The position numbers and the translations under genes were made by a program. Shown piece by piece: positions 50,875 to 59,415 of a stretch of DNA of 64,000 nucleotides; the stretch's first letter is position 1; every line of letters starts with the position of its first letter. Source of the stretch: Flavobacteriaceae bacterium (GTDB lineage: Bacteria > Bacteroidota > Bacteroidia > Flavobacteriales > Flavobacteriaceae); contig JAKISG010000005.1 in NCBI GenBank assembly GCA_021648755.1, positions 1 through 64,000 of the forward strand, in the 5' to 3' direction. Under the pieces are notes generated by a model that saw only the letters and a program-made list of their open reading frames with translations, was not told where the DNA came from and did not search any database.

Positions 50875-51738
50875 TTACTCAGGCTTTTGCTCTAAAATAT
50901 CAAAAAACTGATCTAATTTTGGTAAAATTATAATTTTTGTTCTTCTGTTTCTCGCTTTACCTTCTGTAGTATTATTTGATTCTAATGGTACAAATTCACT
51001 TCTACCAGAAGCAACCAAACGATCAGGGCTAATATTATAAACATCTTGTAAAACACGAACTACTGCTGTTGATCTTTTTGTGCTTAAATCCCAATTGTCT
51101 TTCATACAAGAAGTACTTATACCAACATTATCAGTATGACCCTCTACCATAACTTCCATATCTGGTCTGCTTCTAATTACGGTTGCTACTTTTCCTAAAA
51201 TTTCTTTTGCTCTTGGAGAAACTGTTGCTCCACCACTAGAAAACATTAACTTATCAGATAACGAAATATAAACTACTGTTTTTTCAACATCTACTTGAAT
51301 ATCCTCATCTTGAATACCATCAGCTAATTCTCTTTTTAAATGAAATGCAACTGCTAAATTAATAGAATCTTTTTTAGTCATTGCATCACGAATACCATTT
51401 ATATATTTATCTTTTTCGCTTAATTGCGCTATAACCGTTTTAATATTATCGCTAGCTCCTTTAGTTAAAACTGTTAAATTTTCAACCTGTTGTAATGAAT
51501 TTTTATTTTGAGATTCTAAGTTTGAAACTTGATTTTTCAACATTGCAATTTGTTCATCTAAACCAGTGACTCTAGTAGAACTCCCTGTTTTAGCTAATAA
51601 ACATTTTTGTAAGTTTGCTTTTGCATTAATTAATGCTTGATTTTGAGTATCGTACCTACTTTCTAATTCCGTGTGTTGTTTTTTAGAAACACAAGAACTG
51701 ATGGTAATTAATACAAATAGAAATAATATTTTTTTCAT
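50875..51738 (-). CDS. OmpA-family lipoprotein with coiled-coil
   Basis: The 287-residue protein has a lipoprotein signal (MKKILFLFVLITISSC, Cys16), a long coiled-coil region (about 20-130), and a C-terminal OmpA/MotB-type peptidoglycan-binding domain: DKLMFSSGGATVSPRAKEIL, VEGHTDNVG, NWDLSTKRSTAVVRVL (the conserved Asp and Arg that bind diaminopimelate) and SEFVPLESNNTTEGKARNRR. It would tether the outer membrane to peptidoglycan. It is a single gene, with a promoter box 28 bp upstream. Confidence 0.92.
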   Translation of the reverse strand: MKKILFLFVLITISSCVSKKQHTELESRYDTQNQALINAKANLQKCLLAKTGSSTRVTGLDEQIAMLKNQVSNLESQNKNSLQQVENLTVLTKGASDNIKTVIAQLSEKDKYINGIRDAMTKKDSINLAVAFHLKRELADGIQDEDIQVDVEKTVVYISLSDKLMFSSGGATVSPRAKEILGKVATVIRSRPDMEVMVEGHTDNVGISTSCMKDNWDLSTKRSTAVVRVLQDVYNISPDRLVASGRSEFVPLESNNTTEGKARNRRTKIIILPKLDQFFDILEQKPE

Positions 51739-51766
51739 AATGATATTGAGAATTATAATTAATTTA

Positions 51767-51774
51767 CAAAAATA
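51767..51774 (-). promoter_or_regulatory. TAnnTTTG promoter element (OmpA lipoprotein gene)
   Basis: The minus strand reads TATTTTTG, 28 bp upstream of the ATG at 51738. Confidence 0.5.
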
Positions 51775-51950
51775 ATAAAAATGATTGAATTAAGAACTAC
51801 ATTTATTTAATTTAATTTTATTCATTTAATTTTTAGTATTTATTTTACCTACTGACCTTTTCTTTTTTTTAGCCTCTATACTCGATATTTGTAAGCGAAT
51901 TTAATCTCTTCTAGACTCAAAAATAAATTAGTTAAATTTTTTATGAATTA

Positions 51951-51982
51951 TTTTGTAGATATAAAAAACCCACTTATATTTG
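51951..51982 (+). promoter_or_regulatory. Canonical Bacteroidota promoter for tRNA-Asp
   Basis: TTTTG (51951-51955), then a 19-bp spacer, then TATATTTG (51975-51982), with the tRNA beginning 17 bp downstream. This is a full match to TTTG-N19-TAnnTTTG and the best promoter in the window. Confidence 0.8.
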
Positions 51983-51999
51983 CGACCGCTAAAAGCAAC

Positions 52000-52073
52000 G
52001 GTCTGGTAGTTCAGCTGGTTAGAATACCTGCCTGTCACGCAGGGGGTCGCGGGTTCGAGTCCCGTCCAGACCG
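52000..52073 (+). tRNA. tRNA-Asp (anticodon GTC)
   Basis: A complete cloverleaf: acceptor GGTCTGG (52000-52006) with CCAGACC (52066-52072), discriminator G52073, D-loop with AGCTGGTTAGAAT, anticodon stem CCTGC/GCAGG around CTGTCAC with anticodon GTC at 52034-52036, and T arm GCGGG-TTCGAGT-CCCGT. CCA is not encoded. GTC reads both Asp codons. Confidence 0.97.
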
Positions 52074-52446
52074 CTTTAATAACATAAAGATAGTTGTGTT
52101 GTTTTTAATACTTTTCAATAATAAAGTATGGCTTAGTAAATTAGCCGATGAAGAACCTCAGTTTTAACTGTGGTTTTTTTGATTTAAGATACTATTGAAA
52201 ACCCTCTTGAAATATTTGATTCTTTTAGAAAAAAATATAGATAAAAAAAATTGACAGTTCAAGTACCTATGAATAGAATTTAAAAAAAAGACTAACTTTT
52301 AGACTTATTTTTTTTGATTTTTTTTGGAAAAGTTACCAACTTTTGGTATTTTTGAAAAAAAATACAATAATTTTAACAAAAATTGATTCTAATATTTTTC
52401 TCAACTTTAGAATTGATATATTAACCAAATATAAGGCAAAACTATT
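52074..52446. other. Intergenic region with a weak terminator
   Basis: This 373-bp stretch lies between tRNA-Asp and the GT4 gene. It contains a short imperfect hairpin with a T tail (52154-52180) and long T/A tracts. There is no ORF with a convincing product; a frame running through the tRNA is spurious. Confidence 0.4.
52154..52180 (+). terminator. Possible terminator downstream of tRNA-Asp
   Basis: AACCTCAG (52154-52161) and CTGTGGTT (52168-52175) pair with one T-T mismatch around a 6-nt loop, followed by a T run. It is a weak stem and 81 bp beyond the tRNA. Confidence 0.4.
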
Positions 52447-53538
52447 TTGCAAAGAATAATACTATCTGTCACAAATGATTTGACAACAGACCAAAGAGTC
52501 CATAAAGTTTGTACAACTTTACAAAAAATGGGGTTTGACATATTATTAGTTGGTAGAAAACTAGAAAACAGCATAAAATTAACACGAAATTACAAAACAC
52601 ATCGAATAGATTTGTTTTTTAATAACGGATTTCTTTTTTATGCAGAATATAATTTTAGATTATTTTTTTATGTACTATTCAAAAAAAAAAATATCTTATT
52701 AGCAAACGACTTAGATACCTTATTGCCAAACTATTTACTTAGTAAATTTCAAAATAAAAAACTAATTTATGATAGCCATGAACTATTTACCGAAGTACCA
52801 GAACTCATACATAGACCTAAAACACAATTTGTTTGGTTAAAAATTGAAAAATATATATTACCAAAATTAAAAAACACTTATACTGTCTGTCAAAGTATTG
52901 CAGACTATTACAACAAAAAATACCAAACGGACTTTAAGGTAGTTAGAAATATTCCAAAATCTAAAACCCAAAATCTAAAACCAAAAACCCAAAACCCAAA
53001 ACCCAAAACCATAATCTACCAAGGCGCTGTAAACATAGGTAGAGGCTTAGAACTAATGATTGACACGATGCAGTATTTAGAGAATTATCTATTTATTATA
53101 GTCGGTAACGGAGATATTTTAGAAGATTTAAAAAGATCAGTAAAAAATAAAAATCTTAAAAACAAAGTACAATTTTTAGGAAAAGTAACACCTAAAGAAT
53201 TAAAAAAAATTACTCCAAAAGCAGATTTAGGATTAAGTATTGAAGAAGATTTAGGGTTGAATTATCGCTACGCTTTACCAAATAAAATATTTGATTATAT
53301 TCATGCAAACATCCCTATTTTAACCTCTGACTTACCCGAAATGAAACGAATTATAACAAATTATCAAATAGGTGAAGTAATTACAGACAGAGACCCCAAA
53401 AAATTAGCAAACCAAATTAAAAAAATACTAGAATCAAACTTAAAAACAATCAAAGAAAACCTAATAAAAGCAGCCAAAATTTTACAATGGAAAAATGAAG
53501 AAAAAATACTCCAAAAATTAGTCAATAATTTAAAGTAA
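52447..53538 (+). CDS. Family 4 glycosyltransferase with a repeat-encoded linker
   Basis: The 363-residue GT-B enzyme starts at TTG, giving MQRIILSVTNDLTTDQRVHKVC, a common GT4 start. YDSHELFTEVPELIHR and the C-terminal IYQGAVNIGRGLELMIDTM, QFLGKVTPKELKKI and LNYRYALPNKIFDYIHANIPILTSDLPEMKRI (donor-binding, with Glu) match WcaI/WbuB-like GT4 proteins. Between the two lobes (residues 169-190) the sequence is a KSKTQNLKPKTQNPKPK stretch coded by eight AAAAYCY heptamers, so the linker arises from a repeat tract. Donor and acceptor are unknown. It stands alone, 4 kb from the main locus. Confidence 0.86.
   Translation: MQRIILSVTNDLTTDQRVHKVCTTLQKMGFDILLVGRKLENSIKLTRNYKTHRIDLFFNNGFLFYAEYNFRLFFYVLFKKKNILLANDLDTLLPNYLLSKFQNKKLIYDSHELFTEVPELIHRPKTQFVWLKIEKYILPKLKNTYTVCQSIADYYNKKYQTDFKVVRNIPKSKTQNLKPKTQNPKPKTIIYQGAVNIGRGLELMIDTMQYLENYLFIIVGNGDILEDLKRSVKNKNLKNKVQFLGKVTPKELKKITPKADLGLSIEEDLGLNYRYALPNKIFDYIHANIPILTSDLPEMKRIITNYQIGEVITDRDPKKLANQIKKILESNLKTIKENLIKAAKILQWKNEEKILQKLVNNLK
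52956..53011 (+). repeat. Eight-unit AAAAYCY heptamer tract inside a glycosyltransferase gene
   Basis: Consecutive 7-nt units read AAAATCT, AAAACCC, AAAATCT, AAAACCA, then three perfect AAAACCC and a final AAAACCA. The tract is in the interdomain linker of the GT4 gene. Since 7 is not divisible by 3, gain or loss of one unit frameshifts the gene. The first 21 bp (52954-52974) are identical to 47146-47166. Confidence 0.85.
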
Positions 53539-53627
53539 ATTCTCTTTTAAAATAAAGGCTTGAACAAAGTGTTTATAACTTCACCAAATATAAACGACTA
53601 TTCTCCTGTAAAACTTCTTGTTTTCAG

Positions 53628-53635
53628 TATATTTG
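53628..53635 (+). promoter_or_regulatory. TAnnTTTG promoter element (gyrB)
   Basis: TATATTTG lies 57 bp upstream of the gyrB ATG. At the expected 19-bp spacing upstream sits CCTG, a partial -33 match. Confidence 0.5.
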
Positions 53636-53692
53636 TCTTCTTTATTTTTTTGAAAATAAAATTACATACTAAAAAAAATTAGACCTAGAAAT

Positions 53693-55630
53693 ATGAGTGA
53701 GGACAAGAAAAAACAAAATTATTCAGCAGATAGTATTCAGGCGTTAGAAGGAATGGAACACGTAAGGATGCGTCCATCTATGTATATTGGTGATGTAGGT
53801 GTTAGAGGATTACATCATTTAGTTTATGAAGTTGTAGATAACTCCATTGATGAAGCAATGGCAGGTTATTGTGATGTGATTTCTGTAATTATTAATGAAG
53901 ATAATTCAATATCTGTAAAAGATAATGGTCGTGGTATTCCTGTCGGAATACATAAAAAAGAAGGAGTATCAGCATTAGAAGTCGTAATGACTAAAATTGG
54001 TGCAGGTGGGAAATTTGATAAAGATTCTTATAAAGTTTCTGGAGGGTTACACGGTGTTGGAGTTTCAGTTGTAAATGCACTTTCAATCCATTTAAAAGCA
54101 ACCATTTACCGAGAAGGTAAAGTTTGGGAACAAGAATATAGTCAAGGTAAAGCATTGTACCCTGCTAAAGTTGTAGGTGAAACCAATGAAAATGGAACCA
54201 TAGTTACTTTTAAAGCAGATGATGGAATATTTCAAACAGAAATAGATTATAATTACGATACACTTTCTATGCGTATGCGCGAATTGTCCTTTTTAAACCA
54301 AGGAGTGACAATTTCTATTACAGACAAAAGAAGAAAAGATGACGAAGGTAATTTTATTGAAGAAGTATTTTTAAGCACAGAAGGTTTAACCGAATTTGTT
54401 AAATATTTAGACGCATCACGAGAGCAACTAACCTCAGAAGTTATTGCAATGGAAGGAGAAAAAAATGGTATTCCTGTTGAGGTTGCTATGGTCTATAACA
54501 CTTCATATGCAGAAAATTTACACTCTTATGTAAACAATATTAATACACATGAAGGAGGAACACACCTGTCAGGTTTTCGTAGAGGATTAACACATACACT
54601 TAAAAAATATGCAGAAGGATCTGGATTATTAAAAAATCTAAAATTTGATATTGCAGGCGATGATTTTCGTGAAGGATTAACCGCAATTATTTCAGTAAAA
54701 GTTGCAGAACCACAATTTGAAGGACAAACAAAAACAAAATTAGGTAACCGTGAAGTCTCAGCAGCAGTAAGTCAAGCCGTTTCTGAAATGCTAACCGATT
54801 ACCTAGAAGAACACCCAGACGACGCAAAAATTATTGTTCAAAAAGTAATTCTAGCCGCACAAGCAAGACATGCAGCAAGTAAAGCACGAGAAATGGTGCA
54901 ACGTAAAACAGTAATGTCTGGCGGAGGATTGCCAGGGAAATTGGCTGATTGTTCTTGGACAGAACCAGAAAAATGTGAAATATTTTTAGTTGAGGGAGAT
55001 TCAGCAGGCGGAACAGCAAAACAAGGTAGAGACCGTAATTATCAAGCAATTTTACCATTAAGAGGTAAAATATTAAATGTTGAAAAAGCCATGCAACATA
55101 AAGTCTTTGAAAATGAAGAAATACGAAGTATGTACACCGCTTTAGGAGTAACTGTTGGCACAGAAGAAGACCCTAGAGCACTAAATATTAGTAAATTACG
55201 TTATCATAAAATAGTAATTATGTGTGATGCTGATGTAGATGGTAGCCATATAGAAACGTTAATTTTAACCTTCTTTTTTAGATATATGCGTGAATTAGTA
55301 GAAAATGGTAATATTTATGTTGCAGCTCCACCACTATATTTAGTTAAAAAAGGAAAAAATAGAGAATACGCATGGAATGATGAAGATCGTGATGCCATTA
55401 TGAAAAAATTTGGAGGAGGAACTATACAACGATATAAAGGTTTAGGAGAAATGAACGCAGAACAACTTTGGGATACTACTATGAATCCTGAAGAAAGAAC
55501 AATGTACCAAATAACTATTGATAATGCTGCAGAAGCAGATCGTGTTTTCTCTATGTTAATGGGAGATGAAGTACCACCTAGACGTAAATTTATTGAAGAT
55601 AACGCAACCTATGCCAATATCGATATCTAA
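53693..55630 (+). CDS. gyrB: DNA gyrase subunit B
   Basis: This is the ATPase subunit of gyrase, which introduces negative supercoils. The 645-residue protein has the GHKL ATPase domain (IDEAMAGYCD, DNGRGIPVGIHKKEGVSALE, GGLHGVGVSVVNALS), the transducer domain with QTKTKLGN, the TOPRIM domain (LVEGDSAGGTAKQGRDR, LPLRGKILNVEKA, MCDADVDGSHIETL), and the C-terminal RYKGLGEMNAEQLWDTTMNP. Length fits Bacteroidota GyrB without the gammaproteobacterial insert. Confidence 0.97.
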   Translation: MSEDKKKQNYSADSIQALEGMEHVRMRPSMYIGDVGVRGLHHLVYEVVDNSIDEAMAGYCDVISVIINEDNSISVKDNGRGIPVGIHKKEGVSALEVVMTKIGAGGKFDKDSYKVSGGLHGVGVSVVNALSIHLKATIYREGKVWEQEYSQGKALYPAKVVGETNENGTIVTFKADDGIFQTEIDYNYDTLSMRMRELSFLNQGVTISITDKRRKDDEGNFIEEVFLSTEGLTEFVKYLDASREQLTSEVIAMEGEKNGIPVEVAMVYNTSYAENLHSYVNNINTHEGGTHLSGFRRGLTHTLKKYAEGSGLLKNLKFDIAGDDFREGLTAIISVKVAEPQFEGQTKTKLGNREVSAAVSQAVSEMLTDYLEEHPDDAKIIVQKVILAAQARHAASKAREMVQRKTVMSGGGLPGKLADCSWTEPEKCEIFLVEGDSAGGTAKQGRDRNYQAILPLRGKILNVEKAMQHKVFENEEIRSMYTALGVTVGTEEDPRALNISKLRYHKIVIMCDADVDGSHIETLILTFFFRYMRELVENGNIYVAAPPLYLVKKGKNREYAWNDEDRDAIMKKFGGGTIQRYKGLGEMNAEQLWDTTMNPEERTMYQITIDNAAEADRVFSMLMGDEVPPRRKFIEDNATYANIDI

Positions 55631-55666
55631 TAAACTTTAATAATAAATTATTAATCTAAACTATTT

Positions 55667-56716
55667 ATGATGAAGAAAATAGTTATTTATACTTTATATC
55701 TCGGTTTATTTAATCTAACCGTAAAAGCACAAAATTTTGAAAATTTACTTGCCTCTGGTAAACAAGACGCGTCAACATATATAGGTAATTATATGGAGCC
55801 CGTTTTTAAAGGATTAATTTCAAATTTAAATAATGGTTGGTACCACACTGGTAAAACCCATAAATTATTTGGATTTGATTTTAGTATTAACACATCTGCA
55901 GCTTTTGTACCTAATAAAGACAAAACCTTTACTTTTAATAATGATGACTATTCTTTCTTAGAACTACAAAATGGAAACACCTCTGAAAATTTACCAACAG
56001 TTATGGGTGACGAATCCAATACACTAATTTTAGTAAATAATAGAGACCTTAACGGAAACATAATACCAAATGAATTTTTACCCTCTTTTGAAACTCTAAA
56101 CGGGATTGAAGACGAAATAAAAATTGCCGCAATACCAACACCAATGATTCAATTTGGCTTTGGATTACCAACAAAAACAGATATAAAATTACGTTTTGTA
56201 CCAAGTGTTGGAGGGAGCGATGTGAAGTTTAATTTATTTGGCATAGGGTTACAACACAATTTATTACAACACTTTTTAAAATTAGATAAAGTTCCGATAA
56301 TAGATTTATCAATTCTAGGAGCCTATACAACCTCAACAATTTTATACACTCCAGAAGATAGTAACATTGGTACAAATCAAAAAACAACGATTAAAGTTAA
56401 TGCTTTTACTGCACAACTAGTAGGTAATATAAATCTGAAAATCATTAATTTTTATGCAGGCCTAGGTTATGTGGCAGGAAATGCCTCAACAGTTGTAAAA
56501 GGAAATTACGCCTATAATGTTTTAGACAATTTAGGAGTTCAAACAGGAGGAACAGTTAACATAACCGACCCAATAGATATTGACTATAAATTAGACCGCG
56601 GAGTAAAAGCAACATTAGGTATGCGATTAAATTTACTGTGGTTTAAAATTTTTGCAGACTATTCCGTTCAAGAATATAATACATTAAATGCAGGACTTGC
56701 ATTTAGTTTTAGATAA
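55667..56716 (+). CDS. DUF6588-family outer-membrane beta-barrel protein
   Basis: The 349-residue protein has a signal peptide (MMKKIVIYTLYLGLFNLTVKAQ) and a mature part rich in alternating amphipathic strands. KLFGFDFSINTSAAFVPN, IPTPMIQFGFGLPTKTDIKL, FNLFGIGLQHNLLQHFLKL, INFYAGLGYVAGNAS and a C-terminal ALNAGLAFSFR ending in Phe-Arg suggest an outer-membrane barrel of the DUF6588 family found in Bacteroidota. Function is unknown. It lies 36 bp after gyrB and 108 bp before mdh. Confidence 0.78.
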   Translation: MMKKIVIYTLYLGLFNLTVKAQNFENLLASGKQDASTYIGNYMEPVFKGLISNLNNGWYHTGKTHKLFGFDFSINTSAAFVPNKDKTFTFNNDDYSFLELQNGNTSENLPTVMGDESNTLILVNNRDLNGNIIPNEFLPSFETLNGIEDEIKIAAIPTPMIQFGFGLPTKTDIKLRFVPSVGGSDVKFNLFGIGLQHNLLQHFLKLDKVPIIDLSILGAYTTSTILYTPEDSNIGTNQKTTIKVNAFTAQLVGNINLKIINFYAGLGYVAGNASTVVKGNYAYNVLDNLGVQTGGTVNITDPIDIDYKLDRGVKATLGMRLNLLWFKIFADYSVQEYNTLNAGLAFSFR

Positions 56717-56824
56717 AAAAGACCCAAGGTCAAATGACTGAAGTTAATAATAATATAATTAATACTAATTTTTTAGAATTTATAAATATTCATTTTTAAA
56801 TTCTAAAATTCTAAATTCTTTTAA

Positions 56825-57751
56825 ATGAAAATAACCGTAGTAGGAGCAGGAGCAGTAGGTGCAAGTTGTGCAGAATATATCGCACTAAGAAATTTTGCCT
56901 CAGAAGTTGTAATGTTAGACATTAAAGAAGGTTTTGCAGAAGGTAAAGCAATGGATTTAATGCAAACAGCATCTTTATTAAAATTTGACACTAAAATTAC
57001 AGGTGTAACAAACAATTATAGCAAAACCGTAAATAGTGATGTTTGTGTAATTACCTCTGGTATTCCTAGAAAACCTGGAATGACTCGAGAAGAATTAATT
57101 GGCATCAATGCAAATATTGTTAAAATGGTATCCTCTAGTCTTTTAGAACACTCACCAAACACAATTATTATCGTAGTTAGTAACCCAATGGATACTATGG
57201 CATATTTAGTGCATAAAACTACAAAAATGGCTAAAAATAAAATCATCGGTATGGGTGGAACTTTAGACTCAGCACGCTTTAAATACCGTCTAGCAGAAGC
57301 ATTAAATGCACCGATAAGCGATGTTAACGGAATGGTTATAGGTGGTCATAGTGACAAAGGGATGCTCCCACTAACACGTTTAGCAACAAGAAATTCAGTG
57401 CCAGTAACCGAATTTTTAGCAACAGATAGATTAGAAAAAGTAGCAGCAGATACTAAAGTTGGCGGTGCAACACTAACAGGTTTACTAGGTACCTCTGCTT
57501 GGTATGCACCTGGGGCAGCAGTTTCTAGTATGGTTCATGCTATTGCTAATGATACACAAAAAATGTTCCCAGTTTCTACATTATTAGAAGGCGAATATGA
57601 TTTAGATGATATTTCGATAGGTGTACCAGTAATTTTAGGCAAAAACGGCATTGAAAAAATAGTGAAAATAAATTTAACAGACGCTGAAAAAACAAAGATG
57701 CAAGAAAGCGCAACTGCTGTTAGAAAAACGAATGGACTTCTAGAATTGTAA
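56825..57751 (+). CDS. mdh: Malate dehydrogenase
   Basis: This NAD-dependent TCA-cycle enzyme interconverts malate and oxaloacetate. The 308-residue protein of the LDH-like MDH group has KITVVGAGAVGASCAEYIA, MLDIKEGFAEGKAMDL (Asp binds NAD ribose), ITSGIPRKPGMTREEL (substrate Arg residues), VVSNPMDTMAYL, GGTLDSARFKY (Arg) and the catalytic His in IGGHSDKGMLPL. A strong terminator follows. Confidence 0.96.
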   Translation: MKITVVGAGAVGASCAEYIALRNFASEVVMLDIKEGFAEGKAMDLMQTASLLKFDTKITGVTNNYSKTVNSDVCVITSGIPRKPGMTREELIGINANIVKMVSSSLLEHSPNTIIIVVSNPMDTMAYLVHKTTKMAKNKIIGMGGTLDSARFKYRLAEALNAPISDVNGMVIGGHSDKGMLPLTRLATRNSVPVTEFLATDRLEKVAADTKVGGATLTGLLGTSAWYAPGAAVSSMVHAIANDTQKMFPVSTLLEGEYDLDDISIGVPVILGKNGIEKIVKINLTDAEKTKMQESATAVRKTNGLLEL

Positions 57752-57765
57752 GAAGTTATATAACT

Positions 57766-57819
57766 AATAATTAAGGCAATTATCTATTTGTACAAAGAGA
57801 AAGCCTTAATTATTTTTCC
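57766..57819 (+). terminator. Terminator of mdh, overlapping the end of trkH
   Basis: AATAATTAAGGC (57766-57777) pairs with GCCTTAATTATT (57803-57814) over 12 bp, followed by TTT. The right arm contains the trkH stop codon (57806-57808) and its last codons, so the stem is shared with the opposing gene. Confidence 0.75.
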
Positions 57820-59317
57820 AAAAATAAGGAGTTAAAATAATTAAAACCGTAAATAACTCCAACCTTCCTAAAAGCATTAAAAATACTGCCCACCATTTAC
57901 CAATACTTGGTAGAGAATTGTAATTATGTACAGGACTTAATTGACCAAAAGACGGTCCCACATTACCCAAAGAAGATGCTGCTGTACCAACTGAGGTAAT
58001 AAAGTCAAGCCCTAAAAAACTAAAAACGGTAGCACCAATACCAAAAGTAACTAAATACAAAATAAAAAATGCCATAATTTTAAATACAATTTCTTTGGCA
58101 ACTGATTTTTTGTTGAACCTAACAGGAATTATTGCATTTGGGTGAATTGTACGTTTAAACTCTAAAAAACTATTTTTTACCATTATAATATGACGCACTA
58201 TTTTAACTCCACCTGCAGTTGAACCTGCAGATGCCCCAAAAAACATTAATGCAAAAAACAAAAATGTTAAAAAAGGTGTCCAAATTGTAAAATCTGAAGT
58301 AACAAATCCCGTTGTTGTAACAATAGCTGTAACCTGAAAAAGCGCATGTCTAAAACTGCTTTCTACTTTTCCTAAAACCATTGGGTGTGCAATAAACTGT
58401 GTTTCGGTTGGGTTTATAGAAATATTTGCAAAATAGTAAATAAAAACGGCTGTAATTAAAGTAATTACAACAATTAGAATTGTATAAAACTTAAATTCCT
58501 CATCATGCAATACCTTTGAAAATTTACCCTTTAAAGCAAAATAACTCAACACAAAATTTGTACCTGCAATAAACATAAATACAATGATGATATATTGTAT
58601 TATCGGTTGTCTATTCCAATAAGCAATACTTGCATTTTTGGTTGAAAACCCTCCTGTAGAGAGTGTACACATAGCATGATTTACAGCATCAAAAATAGTC
58701 ATTCCTGCAATTTTTAATAACAATGTTTGTGCAACTGTTAAACCTAAATAAATATACCAAAGCCGTTTTGCAGTATCTGTAATTCTTGGATGTAATTTAT
58801 CTGCCGAAGGCCCTGGTGCCTCAGCAGAAAAAAGTTGCATTCCTCCAATACCTAATAATGGTAGAATAGCTATTGCTAGTACTATTATCCCCATACCACC
58901 AATCCAATGCGTTGTACTACGCCAAAATAAAATACCATTAGGCATTGCTTCAATATCATTTAAAATGGAAGCACCTGTAGTTGTATAACCACTCATGGTT
59001 TCAAAAAAAGCATTTGTAAAACTAGAAATAGTATCTGTAAAAATATAGGGTAAACAGCCCGAAAGCGACATAAAAATCCAACCTAAAGTAACAATTAAAT
59101 AACCTTCTTTCTTTTTAATTTGTTTCGTAAAATCTTTAGTTATAAATCGCATTAAAAATCCGGCGACTACCGTAACCAAACCAGCCATCAATAAACCAGA
59201 GGTTATATTATCTTTATAAAGATAACTAACCAGTGCAGATAGTAACATAAAGCCACCATTAAACAGGAGTAAAACCCCCATCATTTGAAAAATTATTTTA
59301 TAATTTATTTTGTTCAT
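57806..59317 (-). CDS. trkH: Trk-type potassium uptake channel subunit
   Basis: The 503-residue integral membrane protein has four repeats of helix-P-loop-helix, with selectivity-filter regions visible as MSGYTTTGAS, LSTGGFSTKNAS, VTTTGFVTSDF and LGNVGPSFG. LGGMQLFSAEAPGPSADKL and HPNAIIPVRFNKKSVAKE are typical cytoplasmic loops. With TrkA, encoded 98 bp upstream, it forms a Na+/H+-dependent or ATP-gated K+ uptake system in the inner membrane. Confidence 0.95.
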   Translation of the reverse strand: MNKINYKIIFQMMGVLLLFNGGFMLLSALVSYLYKDNITSGLLMAGLVTVVAGFLMRFITKDFTKQIKKKEGYLIVTLGWIFMSLSGCLPYIFTDTISSFTNAFFETMSGYTTTGASILNDIEAMPNGILFWRSTTHWIGGMGIIVLAIAILPLLGIGGMQLFSAEAPGPSADKLHPRITDTAKRLWYIYLGLTVAQTLLLKIAGMTIFDAVNHAMCTLSTGGFSTKNASIAYWNRQPIIQYIIIVFMFIAGTNFVLSYFALKGKFSKVLHDEEFKFYTILIVVITLITAVFIYYFANISINPTETQFIAHPMVLGKVESSFRHALFQVTAIVTTTGFVTSDFTIWTPFLTFLFFALMFFGASAGSTAGGVKIVRHIIMVKNSFLEFKRTIHPNAIIPVRFNKKSVAKEIVFKIMAFFILYLVTFGIGATVFSFLGLDFITSVGTAASSLGNVGPSFGQLSPVHNYNSLPSIGKWWAVFLMLLGRLELFTVLIILTPYFWKNN

Positions 59318-59357
59318 TTTATGCCAAAAATTGCAAATTTTTCTTTAATTTTTTTTG

Positions 59358-59365
59358 CAAAAATA
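59358..59365 (-). promoter_or_regulatory. TAnnTTTG promoter element (trkH)
   Basis: The minus strand reads TATTTTTG, 40 bp before the trkH ATG and after trkA. trkH may therefore be transcribed both from here and from the trkA promoter. Confidence 0.45.
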
Positions 59366-59415
59366 ATAAAATGTGTGGGGTTGTTCTACGTTATTTGTAA
59401 AATTTTTGAGAAATA

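Noticed and set aside
51943..52167. Plus-strand ORF across the tRNA-Asp gene
   Set aside because: The frame runs straight through the tRNA, and the peptide has the usual appearance of a translated tRNA.
52984..53010. Telomere-like AAAACCC repeat as a CRISPR or origin element
   Set aside because: The units are directly adjacent without spacers and lie in frame inside a coding region. There are no cas genes or DnaA boxes nearby.
53693..55630. Replication origin near gyrB
   Set aside because: There is no dnaA, dnaN or recF next to gyrB, and no cluster of DnaA boxes was seen.
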